Assembly: GCA_017624025.1 (NCBI GenBank)
Contig: JAGANY010000001.1
Span: forward strand, 1-51,628
DNA length: 51,628 nucleotides
Source: Ruminiclostridium sp.
Lineage (GTDB): Bacteria; Bacillota; Clostridia; Oscillospirales; Ruminococcaceae
Direction: 5' to 3'
The notes beneath the pieces were generated by a model. The model saw only the letters and a list, made by a program, of their open reading frames with translations, did no database searches and was not told the origin of the DNA. The position numbers and the translations under genes are program-made. Shown piece by piece: positions 26,884-35,594 of the stretch (its first letter is position 1; every line of letters begins with the position of its first letter).

Positions 26884-27540
26884 ATGAAGCTTAAAAAGCT
26901 TACAGTAATTACCGGTCATTACGGCTCCGGAAAAACAAATGTTTCGGTAAACTTAGCCCTTGAGGCTTCGAAAGCGGGGCAGAAATGTACCGTTATTGAC
27001 CTTGATATTGTAAATCCATACTTCCGTACTGCAGACTTTGAGGAGCTGTTCAGAGAGAACGGAATTACCCTTAAAACTCCCCAGTACGCAAACTCCAACC
27101 TCGATATCCCCGCTCTCGGAATATCCGTAAAGGGTATCCTCGACGAAAGCGACTGTGTTATTATTGACGTAGGCGGAGACGACGAAGGAGCAAAGGCTCT
27201 CGGCCGTTACGCAAAGATAATTTCCGAATGCGACGACAAGGAAATGCTCTACGTTATAAATAAATGCCGCTATCTTACGAAGGAGCCGGAGGAAGCCCTC
27301 GCTCTTATGCGTGAAATCGAAACGGCAGGAAGTATTGAATGTACAGGTATCATAAACAATACAAATCTCGGAAGCGAGACCGATGAAAGCATTATTGAGA
27401 ACTCTCTCGGCTACGCCCGCGAGGTCGCTTCGGCGGCAGGGCTCCCCATAAGGTTTACAACAGGAAAAGCGGAATTCCTTACCAACGTAACGGATAACCC
27501 TTTGCCTATTGAAATATACGTAAAAACACTCTGGAATTAA
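26884..27540 (+). CDS. P-loop NTPase of the MinD/CobQ/ParA-like type
   Basis: 218 residues. Walker A GHYGSGKTN (11-19), the DLDIVNPYFRTAD region with switch-like Asp, and IIDVGGDDEGA (Walker B-like) mark a SIMIBI-class nucleotide-binding protein. It lacks the deviant KGGxGK of true ParA/MinD. It is the first gene of the unit that encodes the ferredoxin oxidoreductase, 21 bp upstream of the delta subunit. That position suggests a part in cofactor or iron-sulfur maturation of the complex, but this is inference only. Confidence 0.8.
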   Translation: MKLKKLTVITGHYGSGKTNVSVNLALEASKAGQKCTVIDLDIVNPYFRTADFEELFRENGITLKTPQYANSNLDIPALGISVKGILDESDCVIIDVGGDDEGAKALGRYAKIISECDDKEMLYVINKCRYLTKEPEEALALMREIETAGSIECTGIINNTNLGSETDESIIENSLGYAREVASAAGLPIRFTTGKAEFLTNVTDNPLPIEIYVKTLWN

Positions 27541-27561
27541 AAAGAAAGGAATGGTCTGTTT

Positions 27562-27777
27562 ATGTCAAAGATGACGGTTGAATTTGACCGCTGCAAGGGT
27601 TGCGGACTCTGCATTACTGCATGTCCCAAGAAAATTGTTGCAATCCAGCAGGAAAAGCTTAACAAAAAGGGCTACTACACAGCTACCTGTACAGATGACG
27701 ACGCTTGCATCGCCTGTGCTCTCTGTGCTATGATGTGCCCTGATTGTGCAATCACTGTTGAAGGAGGTAAGAAATAA
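27562..27777 (+). CDS. 2-oxoacid:ferredoxin oxidoreductase, ferredoxin (delta) subunit
   Basis: 71 residues with two 4Fe-4S motifs: CKGCGLCITACPK and CIACALCAMMCPD. The delta subunit carries electrons from the TPP/FeS catalytic subunits toward ferredoxin. It overlaps the alpha-subunit ATG by one base (27777). The order delta-alpha-beta-gamma is that of korDABC/vor operons. RBS AAAGGAATGG precedes the ATG. Confidence 0.93.
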   Translation: MSKMTVEFDRCKGCGLCITACPKKIVAIQQEKLNKKGYYTATCTDDDACIACALCAMMCPDCAITVEGGKK

Positions 27778-28844
27778 TGGCAGAAAAAAGCTTGATGAAA
27801 GGTAACGAAGCTTTAGCTGAAGCCGCTATAAGAGCAGGCTGTAAGTGCTTCTTCGGTTATCCTATCACTCCTCAGACAGAAATCTCCGCATATCTCTCCA
27901 AGCGTATGCCCAAGGTAGGCGGAACATTCTTACAGGCAGAAAGTGAAGTTGCCGCAATCAATATGGTTTACGGCTGTGCAGGTTCCGGTATCCGCTGCAT
28001 GACTTCCTCTTCCTCCCCCGGAATTTCCCTTAAGGCTGAAGGTATCTCCTATATTGCAGGTGCTGACCTTCCCTGTGTAATTATCGACGTTGTAAGAGGC
28101 GGCCCCGGTCTCGGCGGTATCCAGCCCTCCCAGGCTGACTACTGGCAGATTACAAAGGGTCTCGCACACGGCGACTTCCACGTACTCGTTTACGCTCCCT
28201 CTTCCGTACAGGAAATGGCTGATATGGTCGCAAAGGCTTTCGATATGGCTGACGAATACAGAATGCCCGCTATTATCTTAGCTGACGGTCTTTTAGGCCA
28301 GATGATGGAGCCTGTTGAATTCGCTGACGAGGAAATAAAGATGTCTGACGCTTCAAATAAGCCCTGGGCTGCAAACGGCCACAAGGGTCAGAGAAAGCAC
28401 AACATCATCAACTCCCTTTACTTACAGCCCCAGGAGCTTGAGGACAAGGTTGTTGAACGCTTCAAGAGATACGAGGATATAAAGGCTAACCACACTATGG
28501 CTGTGGCTGACTACTGTGACGACGCTGATATCGTTGTTGTAGCATACGGTTCAACAGCTCGTCTTGCAAAGTCTGCTGTTGACGCTGCCCGCAAGGAAGG
28601 CTTAAAGGTTGGTATGTTCCGTCCCGTAACTCTCTGGCCTTTCCCCGAAAAGGAATTACAGGAAGCTACAAAGAACGCTAAGAAGATCCTTACCGTTGAA
28701 ATGTCAATGGGTCAGATGATCCACGACGTTAAGCTTGCAGTAAACTGCTCAAAGCCCGTTGAATTCTACGGCAGAACAGGCGGTATCATCCCTGCTCCTG
28801 CTGATATCTTAAAGAAAATAAAGGAAATGGGAGGTAATAAGTAA
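27777..28844 (+). CDS. vorB: 2-oxoacid:ferredoxin oxidoreductase alpha subunit (VorB/KorA-like)
   Basis: 355 residues. The pyrimidine-binding domain begins GNEALAEAAIRAGCKCFFGYPITPQTEI. The motif SSSSPGISLKAEGISYIAGADLP and the C-terminal transketolase-like domain (KVGMFRPVTLWPFPEKEL) fit the VorB subgroup that oxidises branched-chain 2-oxoacids (3-methyl-2-oxobutanoate), though 2-oxoglutarate is a possible substrate. Codon use here and in the next two genes favours UAC, UUC and GAC and is more restricted than in the neighbours, as expected for high expression. One-base overlaps link it to the genes on both sides. Confidence 0.92.
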   Translation: MAEKSLMKGNEALAEAAIRAGCKCFFGYPITPQTEISAYLSKRMPKVGGTFLQAESEVAAINMVYGCAGSGIRCMTSSSSPGISLKAEGISYIAGADLPCVIIDVVRGGPGLGGIQPSQADYWQITKGLAHGDFHVLVYAPSSVQEMADMVAKAFDMADEYRMPAIILADGLLGQMMEPVEFADEEIKMSDASNKPWAANGHKGQRKHNIINSLYLQPQELEDKVVERFKRYEDIKANHTMAVADYCDDADIVVVAYGSTARLAKSAVDAARKEGLKVGMFRPVTLWPFPEKELQEATKNAKKILTVEMSMGQMIHDVKLAVNCSKPVEFYGRTGGIIPAPADILKKIKEMGGNK

Positions 28845-29599
28845 TGCCCGAATTTAAAAGACCTCATGCACTTACTGATGCATACTTACATTACTGTCCC
28901 GGCTGTACTCACGGCATAGTTCACAGACTTGTTGCTGAAGTTATTGACGAGATGGGTATCGAAAATGACACAATCGGCGTTTGCCCTGTAGGCTGTTCCG
29001 TAATGGCTTATGACTACTTCAACTGTGATATGATTGAAGCTTCTCACGGTCGTTCCCCTGCTGTTGCAACAGGCGTAAAGAGAGGCAACCCCGACAAGTT
29101 CGTATTTACATACCAGGGTGACGGTGACCTTGCCGCTATCGGTACAGCTGAAACAATCCACGCTGCTACAAGAGGCGAAAATATTACCGTTATCTTTATC
29201 AACAATACAACCTACGGTATGACAGGCGGCCAGATGGCTCCTACAACACTTCCCGGTCAGATCACACAGACAACTCCTTACGGAAGAGATACCTCTGAAG
29301 CAGGCTTCCCCGTAAAGGTATGTGAGATTCTTTCCCAGATCGACGGTGTAGCTCTCGCTGAAAGAGTTACAGTAATCGACCCTGCTAACATTAAAAAGGC
29401 TAAGGCTGCTATCCGTAAGGCTTTCGAATTCCAGAAGAAAAAACAGGGCTTCTCCCTTGTTGAAGTTCTTTCCACCTGTCCTACAAACTGGGGTATGACT
29501 CCCGTACAGGCTCTCGAAAGAGTAAAGACAGATATGATTCCTTACTACCCTCTCGGTGTTTATAAAGAGGGTGCTGTAAGAAATAAGGAGGAGGCATAA
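28844..29599 (+). CDS. 2-oxoacid:ferredoxin oxidoreductase beta subunit (TPP-binding)
   Basis: 251 residues. YCPGCTHG (18-25) carries an FeS-ligand/TPP-site cysteine pair. The TPP signature runs from YQGDGDLAAIG (GDGD) to NNTTYGMTGGQMAPTT. The beta subunit binds thiamine diphosphate and the catalytic 4Fe-4S cluster for CoA-dependent decarboxylation. It is comparable to KorB/VorA. It is translationally coupled to the alpha subunit and lies 3 bp before gamma. Confidence 0.93.
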   Translation: MPEFKRPHALTDAYLHYCPGCTHGIVHRLVAEVIDEMGIENDTIGVCPVGCSVMAYDYFNCDMIEASHGRSPAVATGVKRGNPDKFVFTYQGDGDLAAIGTAETIHAATRGENITVIFINNTTYGMTGGQMAPTTLPGQITQTTPYGRDTSEAGFPVKVCEILSQIDGVALAERVTVIDPANIKKAKAAIRKAFEFQKKKQGFSLVEVLSTCPTNWGMTPVQALERVKTDMIPYYPLGVYKEGAVRNKEEA

Positions 29600-29602
29600 G
29601 TT

Positions 29603-30133
29603 ATGACAAACGAATTTTTACTTGCAGGCTTCGGCGGCCAGGGTATCCTTTTCGCCGGTAAGCTTTTAGCTTATGTTGGTTTATATGCAGGAAAAGAAGT
29701 TTCCTGGCTTCCCTCCTACGGTCCCGAAATGCGTGGCGGTACATGTAACTGCTCCGTTACAGTAAGCGACGACCCTATCGGTTCTCCCCTTATCCTTGAA
29801 CCCTCCGAGCTTATGGTTATGAACACACCCAGCTTCGACAAGTTCATCGGTACAGTAAAGGCAGGCGGTATGGCTTTCATCGACAGCACACTCGTTGACG
29901 GCACCTCTGACAGAACTGATATAAAGTGTTTCTATATCCCCGCAACACAGCTTGCTGCTGACAACGGCTTAAAGGGTATGGCAAACATTATCCTTACAGG
30001 TAAAATTTTAAAGGAAATCGGTCTTGATGATATGGCAGTTATCGAAAAGGCTCTCCAGAAGGTTATTCCTCCGAAAAAGGCAAATCTTCTCGACGCTAAC
30101 CTTAACGCTCTCAAGCTCGGTATGAATGCATAA
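29603..30133 (+). CDS. 2-oxoacid:ferredoxin oxidoreductase gamma subunit
   Basis: 176 residues, the usual length. The N-terminal GFGGQGILFAGKLLAYVG and WLPSYGPEMRGGTCNC motifs identify the gamma (KorC/VorC) subunit, which helps bind CoA. RBS AAGGAGGAGG overlaps the end of the beta gene. It is the last gene of the operon and is followed by a strong terminator at 30141. Confidence 0.94.
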   Translation: MTNEFLLAGFGGQGILFAGKLLAYVGLYAGKEVSWLPSYGPEMRGGTCNCSVTVSDDPIGSPLILEPSELMVMNTPSFDKFIGTVKAGGMAFIDSTLVDGTSDRTDIKCFYIPATQLAADNGLKGMANIILTGKILKEIGLDDMAVIEKALQKVIPPKKANLLDANLNALKLGMNA

Positions 30134-30140
30134 ATAACAA

Positions 30141-30173
30141 AACAGGACTGCGTCAAAACGCAGTCCTGTTTAA
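30141..30173 (+). terminator. Rho-independent terminator of the VOR operon
   Basis: Perfect 12-bp stem AACAGGACTGCG / CGCAGTCCTGTT with a 6-nt loop (30141-30170), starting 8 bp after the gamma stop. It is flanked by short A and T runs and could work in both directions. Confidence 0.85.
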
Positions 30174-30268
30174 ATGAATAATGAAGAATGAATAATGAAT
30201 AATTATGGTGTCGGGCTTTGCCCGAAGGATTTAAAATCCCCCTTAATCATTCATTTTTCATCTTTCAT
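30172..30268. repeat. Paired family-A intergenic repeat elements
   Basis: Plus copy: purine-rich ATGAATAATGAAG tract (30174-30203), TATGGTG, hairpin TCGGGC-ttt-GCCCGA (30211-30225), GGATTTAAA. An inverted pyrimidine tract immediately follows (30239-30268, CTTAATCATTCATTTTTCATC), so the two tracts face each other around one hairpin. Confidence 0.8.
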
Positions 30269-30297
30269 AAAAAAAGACCGCACATAGTGCAGTCTTC
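30267..30297 (-). terminator. Rho-independent terminator of the XRE regulator gene
   Basis: On the minus strand: AAGACTGCAC / GTGCGGTCTT stem (one G-U pair, 3-nt loop) followed by seven Ts, just after the stop at 30302. Confidence 0.85.
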
Positions 30298-30301
30298 CTG
30301 A

Positions 30302-30967
30302 TTACATTAACTTTTTAAGCTGGACCTCGCTGCTTTTAATAAGACTTAAAAGTGCAGGTGCCTGTTTCGGATATTCCGATTCGATAAATACTGTTGAGAT
30401 TTCGGGAGCTTCGTGTTCCGCTTCCTTTATTGCTGTAGCGGCAGCACCTTCGTTAAGCTCTGCTCCTGCCTGTGCGGAACGGCAAGCGGCTTCCTCTCCG
30501 ATTTCGAACATTGTTTCACTATTCTTGCGGTTTGTACGGTAAAGGATTCTGAAAACCTTATAAACCGTGAAATTAAGCATATTTGTTATAGCAATACTAA
30601 GTCGTGAATTACCGATTCTCGAAAGAAGGCTGTATATGACCTCAACGCTGTTTGTAAGCAGCTTTTTAGAGAGTGCTAATGATATATCCGTTCCGAAGCG
30701 TGCCTTTTCGCGTGCCTCGCTGTCGGGAATATCGCTTTCAACAATAATGCTTCCGGTACTCATAGCTGAACGGCCGAGAAGATAATCGGTCGATACATTA
30801 TAATAATCCGCCGCCCTTACGAGAAAATCAAGTCCGCATTCTCGCTTGCCTTTTTCATAATGGGAAAGAAGAGCCTGTGCTACTCCGAGAGCCGCAGCAG
30901 CTTCCTTCTGGCTTATATGACGTTCTTTTCTTAAAAGCGAAAGAATACGCGGAAAATCACTGTTCAT
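30302..30967 (-). CDS. XRE-family transcriptional regulator
   Basis: 221 residues from ATG 30967; AAGGAG lies 8 nt upstream and the earlier ATG (30985) overlaps that site. The N-terminal helix-turn-helix (about 6-62) reads LRKERHISQKEAAAALGVAQ...LSHYEKGKRECGL. YYNVSTDYLLGRS is the usual XRE linker. The C-terminal ~150 residues are helical and carry no domain I recognise. It is divergent from the histidine phosphatase operon, with two related half-sites around its promoter. Possible autoregulation is inferred. Confidence 0.87.
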   Translation of the reverse strand: MNSDFPRILSLLRKERHISQKEAAAALGVAQALLSHYEKGKRECGLDFLVRAADYYNVSTDYLLGRSAMSTGSIIVESDIPDSEAREKARFGTDISLALSKKLLTNSVEVIYSLLSRIGNSRLSIAITNMLNFTVYKVFRILYRTNRKNSETMFEIGEEAACRSAQAGAELNEGAAATAIKEAEHEAPEISTVFIESEYPKQAPALLSLIKSSEVQLKKLM

Positions 30968-30995
30968 CGCAAATACTCCTTTCAATAGTTTTTGT

Positions 30996-31051
30996 AAAAT
31001 GTCGCATTGTATATTATATTAAATTTTTTTCATATTGTAAAGTGGCATTTT
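30996..31051 (-). promoter_or_regulatory. Promoter of the XRE regulator with two inverted candidate operator sites
   Basis: On the minus strand: -35 TTTACA (31036-31041), 17-bp spacer, -10 TATAAT (31013-31018). A 13-mer AAAATGTCGCATT lies on the plus strand at 30996-31008. A 10/13 match (AAAATGCCACTTT) lies on the minus strand at 31039-31051, so the pair brackets the promoter. Confidence 0.6.
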
Positions 31052-31086
31052 CGACAAAAAAATATTGAAAGATTATATATAATACA

Positions 31087-31153
31087 CTAAATAAAAGGCT
31101 TTTCTTACATTATAAGGGTATTTTACCCTAAGAAACCGCCTTTAATATCAACG
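31087..31153 (+). promoter_or_regulatory. Structured leader ahead of the histidine phosphatase operon
   Basis: Nested complementary segments: AAAGGC (near 31095) with GCCTTT (near 31137), TTCTTA with TAAGAA, and AGGGTA-tttt-TACCCT (31114-31129). Together they would form one long interrupted hairpin in the 5' leader. No known riboswitch class is recognised. It could be an attenuator or simply a transcript-stabilising hairpin. Confidence 0.35.
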
Positions 31154-31167
31154 AAAGGACATAATAA

Positions 31168-31776
31168 ATGAAGAATTACACCATTTATCTTATCCGTCAC
31201 GGAATCACACAGGGCAATCTCGACGGAAAATATATCGGTCTTACCGACCTTCCTCTTTGTGACGAGGGCTTTTACGCTATTACCCGTTATGCCCACGACC
31301 GCCTCTACCCCGATGTCCAGAAGGTATATTCCAGTCCTCTTAAACGCTGCCTCGAAACTGCTGATATTATCTATCCCGACCGCTATGTAAAGCAGATAGA
31401 CAATATTGCCGAATGCGATTTCGGAGAATTCGAAGGAAAAACCCAGGAAGAGCTGGAAAATATCCCCGAATATACCGAGTGGCTTAAGGGCGGATATGAC
31501 GCTAAGGCTCCCGGCGGCGAAACCTTCGGGGAGTTTACTCTCCGCTGTCTCGACGGTCTCGAAGAAATCTTCAAGGATATGATGAAGGACCAGGTCACAA
31601 AGGCTGCCGTTATTACTCACGGCGGCGTTATTATGAACCTTCTCGCCGGTTACGGTCTCCCTAAGGGCAGACCTGCCGACTTTGCCCTTAACCAAGGGGA
31701 ATGCTGGCAGATAAATCTTTCTACCTACCTCTGGCAGAAAGGACCTGTTTTTGAAATTATCGGACGTGTTGTCTGA
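31168..31776 (+). CDS. Histidine phosphatase (phosphoglycerate mutase-like) family protein
   Basis: 202 residues. The catalytic motif LIRHGITQGN (about 8-17) carries the phospho-accepting His. A second motif SSPLKRCLETADI (about 53-65), an acid residue in FGEFEGK and a late ITHGG (second His) follow. It dephosphorylates small phosphate esters; cobalamin-pathway and glycolytic relatives exist, but no pathway context is present. It is the first gene of a plus-strand series with tex. RBS AACGAAAGGAC precedes the ATG. Confidence 0.9.
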   Translation: MKNYTIYLIRHGITQGNLDGKYIGLTDLPLCDEGFYAITRYAHDRLYPDVQKVYSSPLKRCLETADIIYPDRYVKQIDNIAECDFGEFEGKTQEELENIPEYTEWLKGGYDAKAPGGETFGEFTLRCLDGLEEIFKDMMKDQVTKAAVITHGGVIMNLLAGYGLPKGRPADFALNQGECWQINLSTYLWQKGPVFEIIGRVV

Positions 31777-31820
31777 TATAAACCGAATAAATCTATAACA
31801 AACAAAAAGGATGTAAGGAA

Positions 31821-33962
31821 ATGAACATTACAGAACAGCTCGCAAACGAGCTTAAAATCAGAGAATCACAGGCTGAAGCTGCCGTAAAGCTTATTGATGA
31901 CGGAAATACGATTCCTTTTATCGCCCGTTACCGTAAGGAAATGACAGGGGGACTTGATGACCAGCTTCTCCGTGAGCTTTTCGAACGTCTTACCTATCTC
32001 CGCAATCTCGAAAAGCGTAAGGAAGAAGTAGCTTCGGCTATTGAAGGCTTAGAGCTTATGACCGATGAAATAAGAGATATGCTTTCTGCAGCAGTTACTC
32101 TCGCTGAGGTTGAGGATATCTACCGTCCCTTTAAGCCTAAGAAAAAGACCCGTGCAGGTATTGCTAAGGAAAAGGGCTTACAGCCTCTCGCTGATTTCAT
32201 TATGGAACAGACCTTAAAGGACCCTTACGCTGAGGCTGAACAGTATGTTGACGAAGAAAAGAAGGTTATGTCTGTTGAAGAAGCTATAGCAGGTGCTTCG
32301 GACATTATTGCCGAAATAATTTCCGATGATACTAACCTAAGAAAATCCCTCGGCTCCTTCTATGACCGTACCGCTCTTCTTACCTCGAAGCAGGCTAAGG
32401 AAGCGGAAGAAAGCGTTTATGAAAACTACTATGACTACTCCGAGGGCGTAGCAAAAATACCTACCCACCGTGTTCTCGCAATAGACAGAGGCGAAAGAGA
32501 GGAAATACTTAAGGTTACTGTTGAGGTTGACGAAGCAGACGCTATGAGAATTATCGAAAAGGCGTTCGTAAAGGCAAAGAACACCAACGGTTCTCTCGTA
32601 AAGGCTGCTGCCGAGGACGCATATAAGCGTCTTATCCACCCCTCTATCGAAAGACGTGTTAGAAACGACCTTACAGAAAAATCCTGTACCGCCGCTATCC
32701 ACGTTTTCAGCGATAACTTAAGACAGCTTCTTATGCAGCCTCCCGTTAAGAACACCGTTACCTTAGGACTTGACCCCGCATACAGAACAGGCTGTAAAAT
32801 CGCTGTTGTTGACGGAACAGGAAAGGTTCTCGATACTACCGTAGTTTACCCTACTCCTCCCCAGAGTAAGATAGAAGAAGCAAAGGACAAGCTCAAAAAG
32901 CTTATCTCTAAGCACGGCGTTACAACAATTGCTATCGGAAACGGAACAGCCAGCCACGAAAGCGAATGCTTCGTAGCGGATATGATAAAGGAGATTTCCT
33001 CTCCCGTAAGCTATATGGTAGTATCCGAAGCTGGTGCTTCCGTTTATTCCGCAAGCAAGCTCGCCGCCGAAGAATTCCCCGAATATGACGTTTCTCTCCG
33101 TAGTGCGGTTTCTATCGCAAGACGCTTACAGGACCCTCTTGCTGAGCTTGTAAAAATCGACCCGAAGGCTATCGGCGTAGGTCAGTATCAGCACGATATG
33201 CCCAAAAACCAGCTTTCAGACGCTTTAGGCGGTGTTGTTGAAGGCTGTGTAAATAACGTAGGCGTTGACCTCAATACCGCTTCCTTCTCCCTTTTAAGCT
33301 ATGTAGCGGGCGTAAACTCCGCTGTTGCAAAGAATATCGTTGCATACAGAGAAGAAAACGGTGCATTCACCGAAAGAAAAGAGCTTTTAAAGGTAAGTAA
33401 GCTCGGTAAAAAGGCCTACGAACAGTGTGCAGGCTTCTTGCGTGTACCCGACGGAAAGAACCCCCTCGACAACACAGGCGTGCATCCCGAAAGCTATGAC
33501 GCTGTAAAGGAGCTTTTAAAGCTTTGCGACTTAGACGTAAAGAAGACAAAGGATTTCTCCGCTGTGGCCGAATACGTAAAGGCCAACGGCTTAAAGAAAA
33601 CCGCTGATACCCTCGAAATAGGCGAGCCTACTCTCGAGGATATTGTAAAGGAGCTTATGAAGCCAGGCAGAGACCCCCGTGACGAGCTTCCGAAGCCCCT
33701 TTTAAGAACCGATATTATGGATATGAACAGCCTTACGGAAGGTATGGAGCTTAAGGGTACGGTAAGAAACGTTATCGACTTCGGTGCATTCGTAGATATC
33801 GGTGTTCACCAGGACGGGCTTGTACATATTTCCGAGCTTTCGGACAAGTATGTAAAGCACCCTCTCGACGTTGTAAAGGTCGGGGATATCGTAAACGTAA
33901 GAGTTCTGGGAGTTGACGTAAAGAAAAAGCGTATCTCCCTTACTATGAAAGGACTTAACTGA
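31821..33962 (+). CDS. tex: Tex-family RNA-binding/transcription accessory protein
   Basis: 713 residues, typical for Tex. The N-terminal helical region includes NTIPFIARYRKEMTGGLDD. The YqgF/RNase H-like domain has LGLDPAYRTGCKIAVVDGTG (about 314-333). Helix-hairpin-helix motifs (NVGVDLNTASFSLLSYVAGV) and a C-terminal S1 domain (about 635-710, GTVRNVIDFGAFVDIG) complete it. Tex binds RNA and affects transcription, translation and stress survival. It is followed with one-base overlap by a YcxB-like gene. Confidence 0.95.
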   Translation: MNITEQLANELKIRESQAEAAVKLIDDGNTIPFIARYRKEMTGGLDDQLLRELFERLTYLRNLEKRKEEVASAIEGLELMTDEIRDMLSAAVTLAEVEDIYRPFKPKKKTRAGIAKEKGLQPLADFIMEQTLKDPYAEAEQYVDEEKKVMSVEEAIAGASDIIAEIISDDTNLRKSLGSFYDRTALLTSKQAKEAEESVYENYYDYSEGVAKIPTHRVLAIDRGEREEILKVTVEVDEADAMRIIEKAFVKAKNTNGSLVKAAAEDAYKRLIHPSIERRVRNDLTEKSCTAAIHVFSDNLRQLLMQPPVKNTVTLGLDPAYRTGCKIAVVDGTGKVLDTTVVYPTPPQSKIEEAKDKLKKLISKHGVTTIAIGNGTASHESECFVADMIKEISSPVSYMVVSEAGASVYSASKLAAEEFPEYDVSLRSAVSIARRLQDPLAELVKIDPKAIGVGQYQHDMPKNQLSDALGGVVEGCVNNVGVDLNTASFSLLSYVAGVNSAVAKNIVAYREENGAFTERKELLKVSKLGKKAYEQCAGFLRVPDGKNPLDNTGVHPESYDAVKELLKLCDLDVKKTKDFSAVAEYVKANGLKKTADTLEIGEPTLEDIVKELMKPGRDPRDELPKPLLRTDIMDMNSLTEGMELKGTVRNVIDFGAFVDIGVHQDGLVHISELSDKYVKHPLDVVKVGDIVNVRVLGVDVKKKRISLTMKGLN

Positions 33963-34489
33963 TGACAGAATTCAGATTTGAACGAAAAAAGGAAAACGTC
34001 GAAGACTATCTTAAGGTCTCCCTTTTCAGAGATAATTTCGCCCATAAGCTTCTTATAGCCGTTCTCGGAATATGCCTTCTTGCTATTGCGGTTTCGGGCA
34101 TTGTAATGTTCATAAATTTCGACAGCGTTTCTATGCTTATTATAACCATTGTAGCTGTGGTTCTCGCTGTTGCATATCCCGTTTTTCTTAAGCTTTTTAT
34201 CGCTAATATCACAAAAAAGCTTACTAAGCCCAATCCCGAAGAAGAAGGGGTTACAATCGCCGTTTCTGAAAACGATATTCTTCTTATAAAGAACAATCTC
34301 CCCTGCGGTATGATTGAATGGAAGGATATTACCGAAATAACCGAAGGAAAAACAGGCTTTTTCCTTACTGAAAAAAACGGTGCTCTTATAATCCTCGGAA
34401 AAGGCTCCGTTTCCTCGGGAACCTATGACGAAGCGGTACAGGTTCTCAGCCAAAAAAGAACAGAGCTTACAAAGGACAGTAAAAAATGA
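33962..34489 (+). CDS. YcxB-like membrane protein
   Basis: 175 residues. Two TM helices (about 28-50 and 54-76) are followed by a cytoplasmic PH-like YcxB domain (about 95-165) containing LPCGMIEWKDITEITEGKTGFFL. Function of the family is unknown. Its ATG overlaps the Tex stop by one base, and its stop overlaps queH by 4 bp, so it is tightly coupled in the operon. Confidence 0.8.
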   Translation: MTEFRFERKKENVEDYLKVSLFRDNFAHKLLIAVLGICLLAIAVSGIVMFINFDSVSMLIITIVAVVLAVAYPVFLKLFIANITKKLTKPNPEEEGVTIAVSENDILLIKNNLPCGMIEWKDITEITEGKTGFFLTEKNGALIILGKGSVSSGTYDEAVQVLSQKRTELTKDSKK

Positions 34490-35109
34490 TAAACTACCAG
34501 AAGCTTCTCGACAAAACCATTGACGGAATAAAAGGAGAGAGCAGAACGCCCTCTCTTCTTCTTCACGCCTGCTGTGCTCCCTGCTCGAGCTATGTGCTTG
34601 AATACCTTTCGGAGTATTTCAGCATAACCGTTTTCTACTATAATCCGAACATAACCGAGGAGGACGAATACCGTAAGCGTGTTGAGGAAGAAAAGCGTCT
34701 TATAAGTGAAATGCCCCTCAAGAACAAGGTAAGCTTTATCGAGGGCAGATACGACACAGAGCGTTTCTTTGAAATTGCGAAGGGAAAAGAAAATATCCCC
34801 GAGGGCGGTGCAAGATGCTTTGACTGCTACCGCTTAAGAATAGCCGAAACCGCAAGGGTTGCGAAAGAAAACGGCTTCGATTTCTTTACAACTACCCTTT
34901 CCATAAGCCCCCTTAAAAACGCACAGAAGCTTAACGAAATCGGAGCGGAGGAAGCGGAAAAGGTAAACATACCCTATCTTTTTTCCGACTTCAAGAAGCG
35001 TGAGGGCTATAAGCGTTCAATAAAGCTTTCTGCAGAATACAAGCTTTACAGACAGAATTATTGCGGATGCATCTACAGCAAAAAGGAAGCGGAGGAAAGA
35101 AATGTATAG
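34486..35109 (+). CDS. queH: Epoxyqueuosine reductase QueH
   Basis: 207 residues, DUF208 family. HACCAPCSS (27-35) and GGARCFDCYRLR (near 103-114) give the cysteine pairs that bind the 4Fe-4S cluster and a metal. YYNPNITEEDEY and NYCGC near the end are also typical. It carries out the last step of queuosine tRNA modification, reducing epoxyqueuosine. No other que genes are nearby. The ATG overlaps the YcxB stop by 4 bp, and its end overlaps the phosphatase gene by 8 bp. Confidence 0.95.
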   Translation: MINYQKLLDKTIDGIKGESRTPSLLLHACCAPCSSYVLEYLSEYFSITVFYYNPNITEEDEYRKRVEEEKRLISEMPLKNKVSFIEGRYDTERFFEIAKGKENIPEGGARCFDCYRLRIAETARVAKENGFDFFTTTLSISPLKNAQKLNEIGAEEAEKVNIPYLFSDFKKREGYKRSIKLSAEYKLYRQNYCGCIYSKKEAEERNV

Positions 35110-35560
35110 GATAGTTTTTATCTGTCACGGTAATATCTGCCGTTCGCCTATGGCGGAATTTGTGCTTAAAGATATGGTAAAAAAGCTCGGTATAAGCGAG
35201 GATTTCTTTATCGAGTCCCGTGCAACAAGCACCGAAGAAATCGGCAATCCAGTCCACAGAGGGACAGTAAGAAAGCTTTCGGAATTCGGTATCTCTACCA
35301 TCGGAAAAACAGCTGTACAGCTTCGTAAGGCTGATTACGAAAAATATGACTTTCTTATCTGTATGGATACTGCAAATGTCCGTAATACTATGCGTATCAT
35401 CGGCTCAGACAAGGAAGAAAAGGTATCGAAGCTTCTCTCCTTTGCCGGCGAGGGCGGTGACATCGCTGACCCCTGGTACACAGGCAATTTCGATGAGACC
35501 TATGACGATGTTTTAAGAGGATGCAAAGGCTTACTCAGAAAACTCGGATACAGCGAATAA
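35102..35560 (+). CDS. Low-molecular-weight protein-tyrosine/arginine phosphatase
   Basis: 152 residues. The P-loop CHGNICRS (C8, R14) begins right after the first strand. The general acid lies in ADPWYTG (about residue 120). The family removes phosphate from tyrosine (or arginine) residues. It is the last gene in the tex-queH unit; a large palindromic element starts 35 bp after its stop and would serve as terminator. Confidence 0.93.
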   Translation: MYRIVFICHGNICRSPMAEFVLKDMVKKLGISEDFFIESRATSTEEIGNPVHRGTVRKLSEFGISTIGKTAVQLRKADYEKYDFLICMDTANVRNTMRIIGSDKEEKVSKLLSFAGEGGDIADPWYTGNFDETYDDVLRGCKGLLRKLGYSE

Positions 35561-35594
35561 AGCCAAGCATAAAGTGTGTACTTATACAGAAACA

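Noticed and set aside
31087..31153. Known riboswitch in the leader of the histidine phosphatase operon
   Set aside because: Only a long interrupted hairpin is visible; no conserved aptamer core of a class I know.
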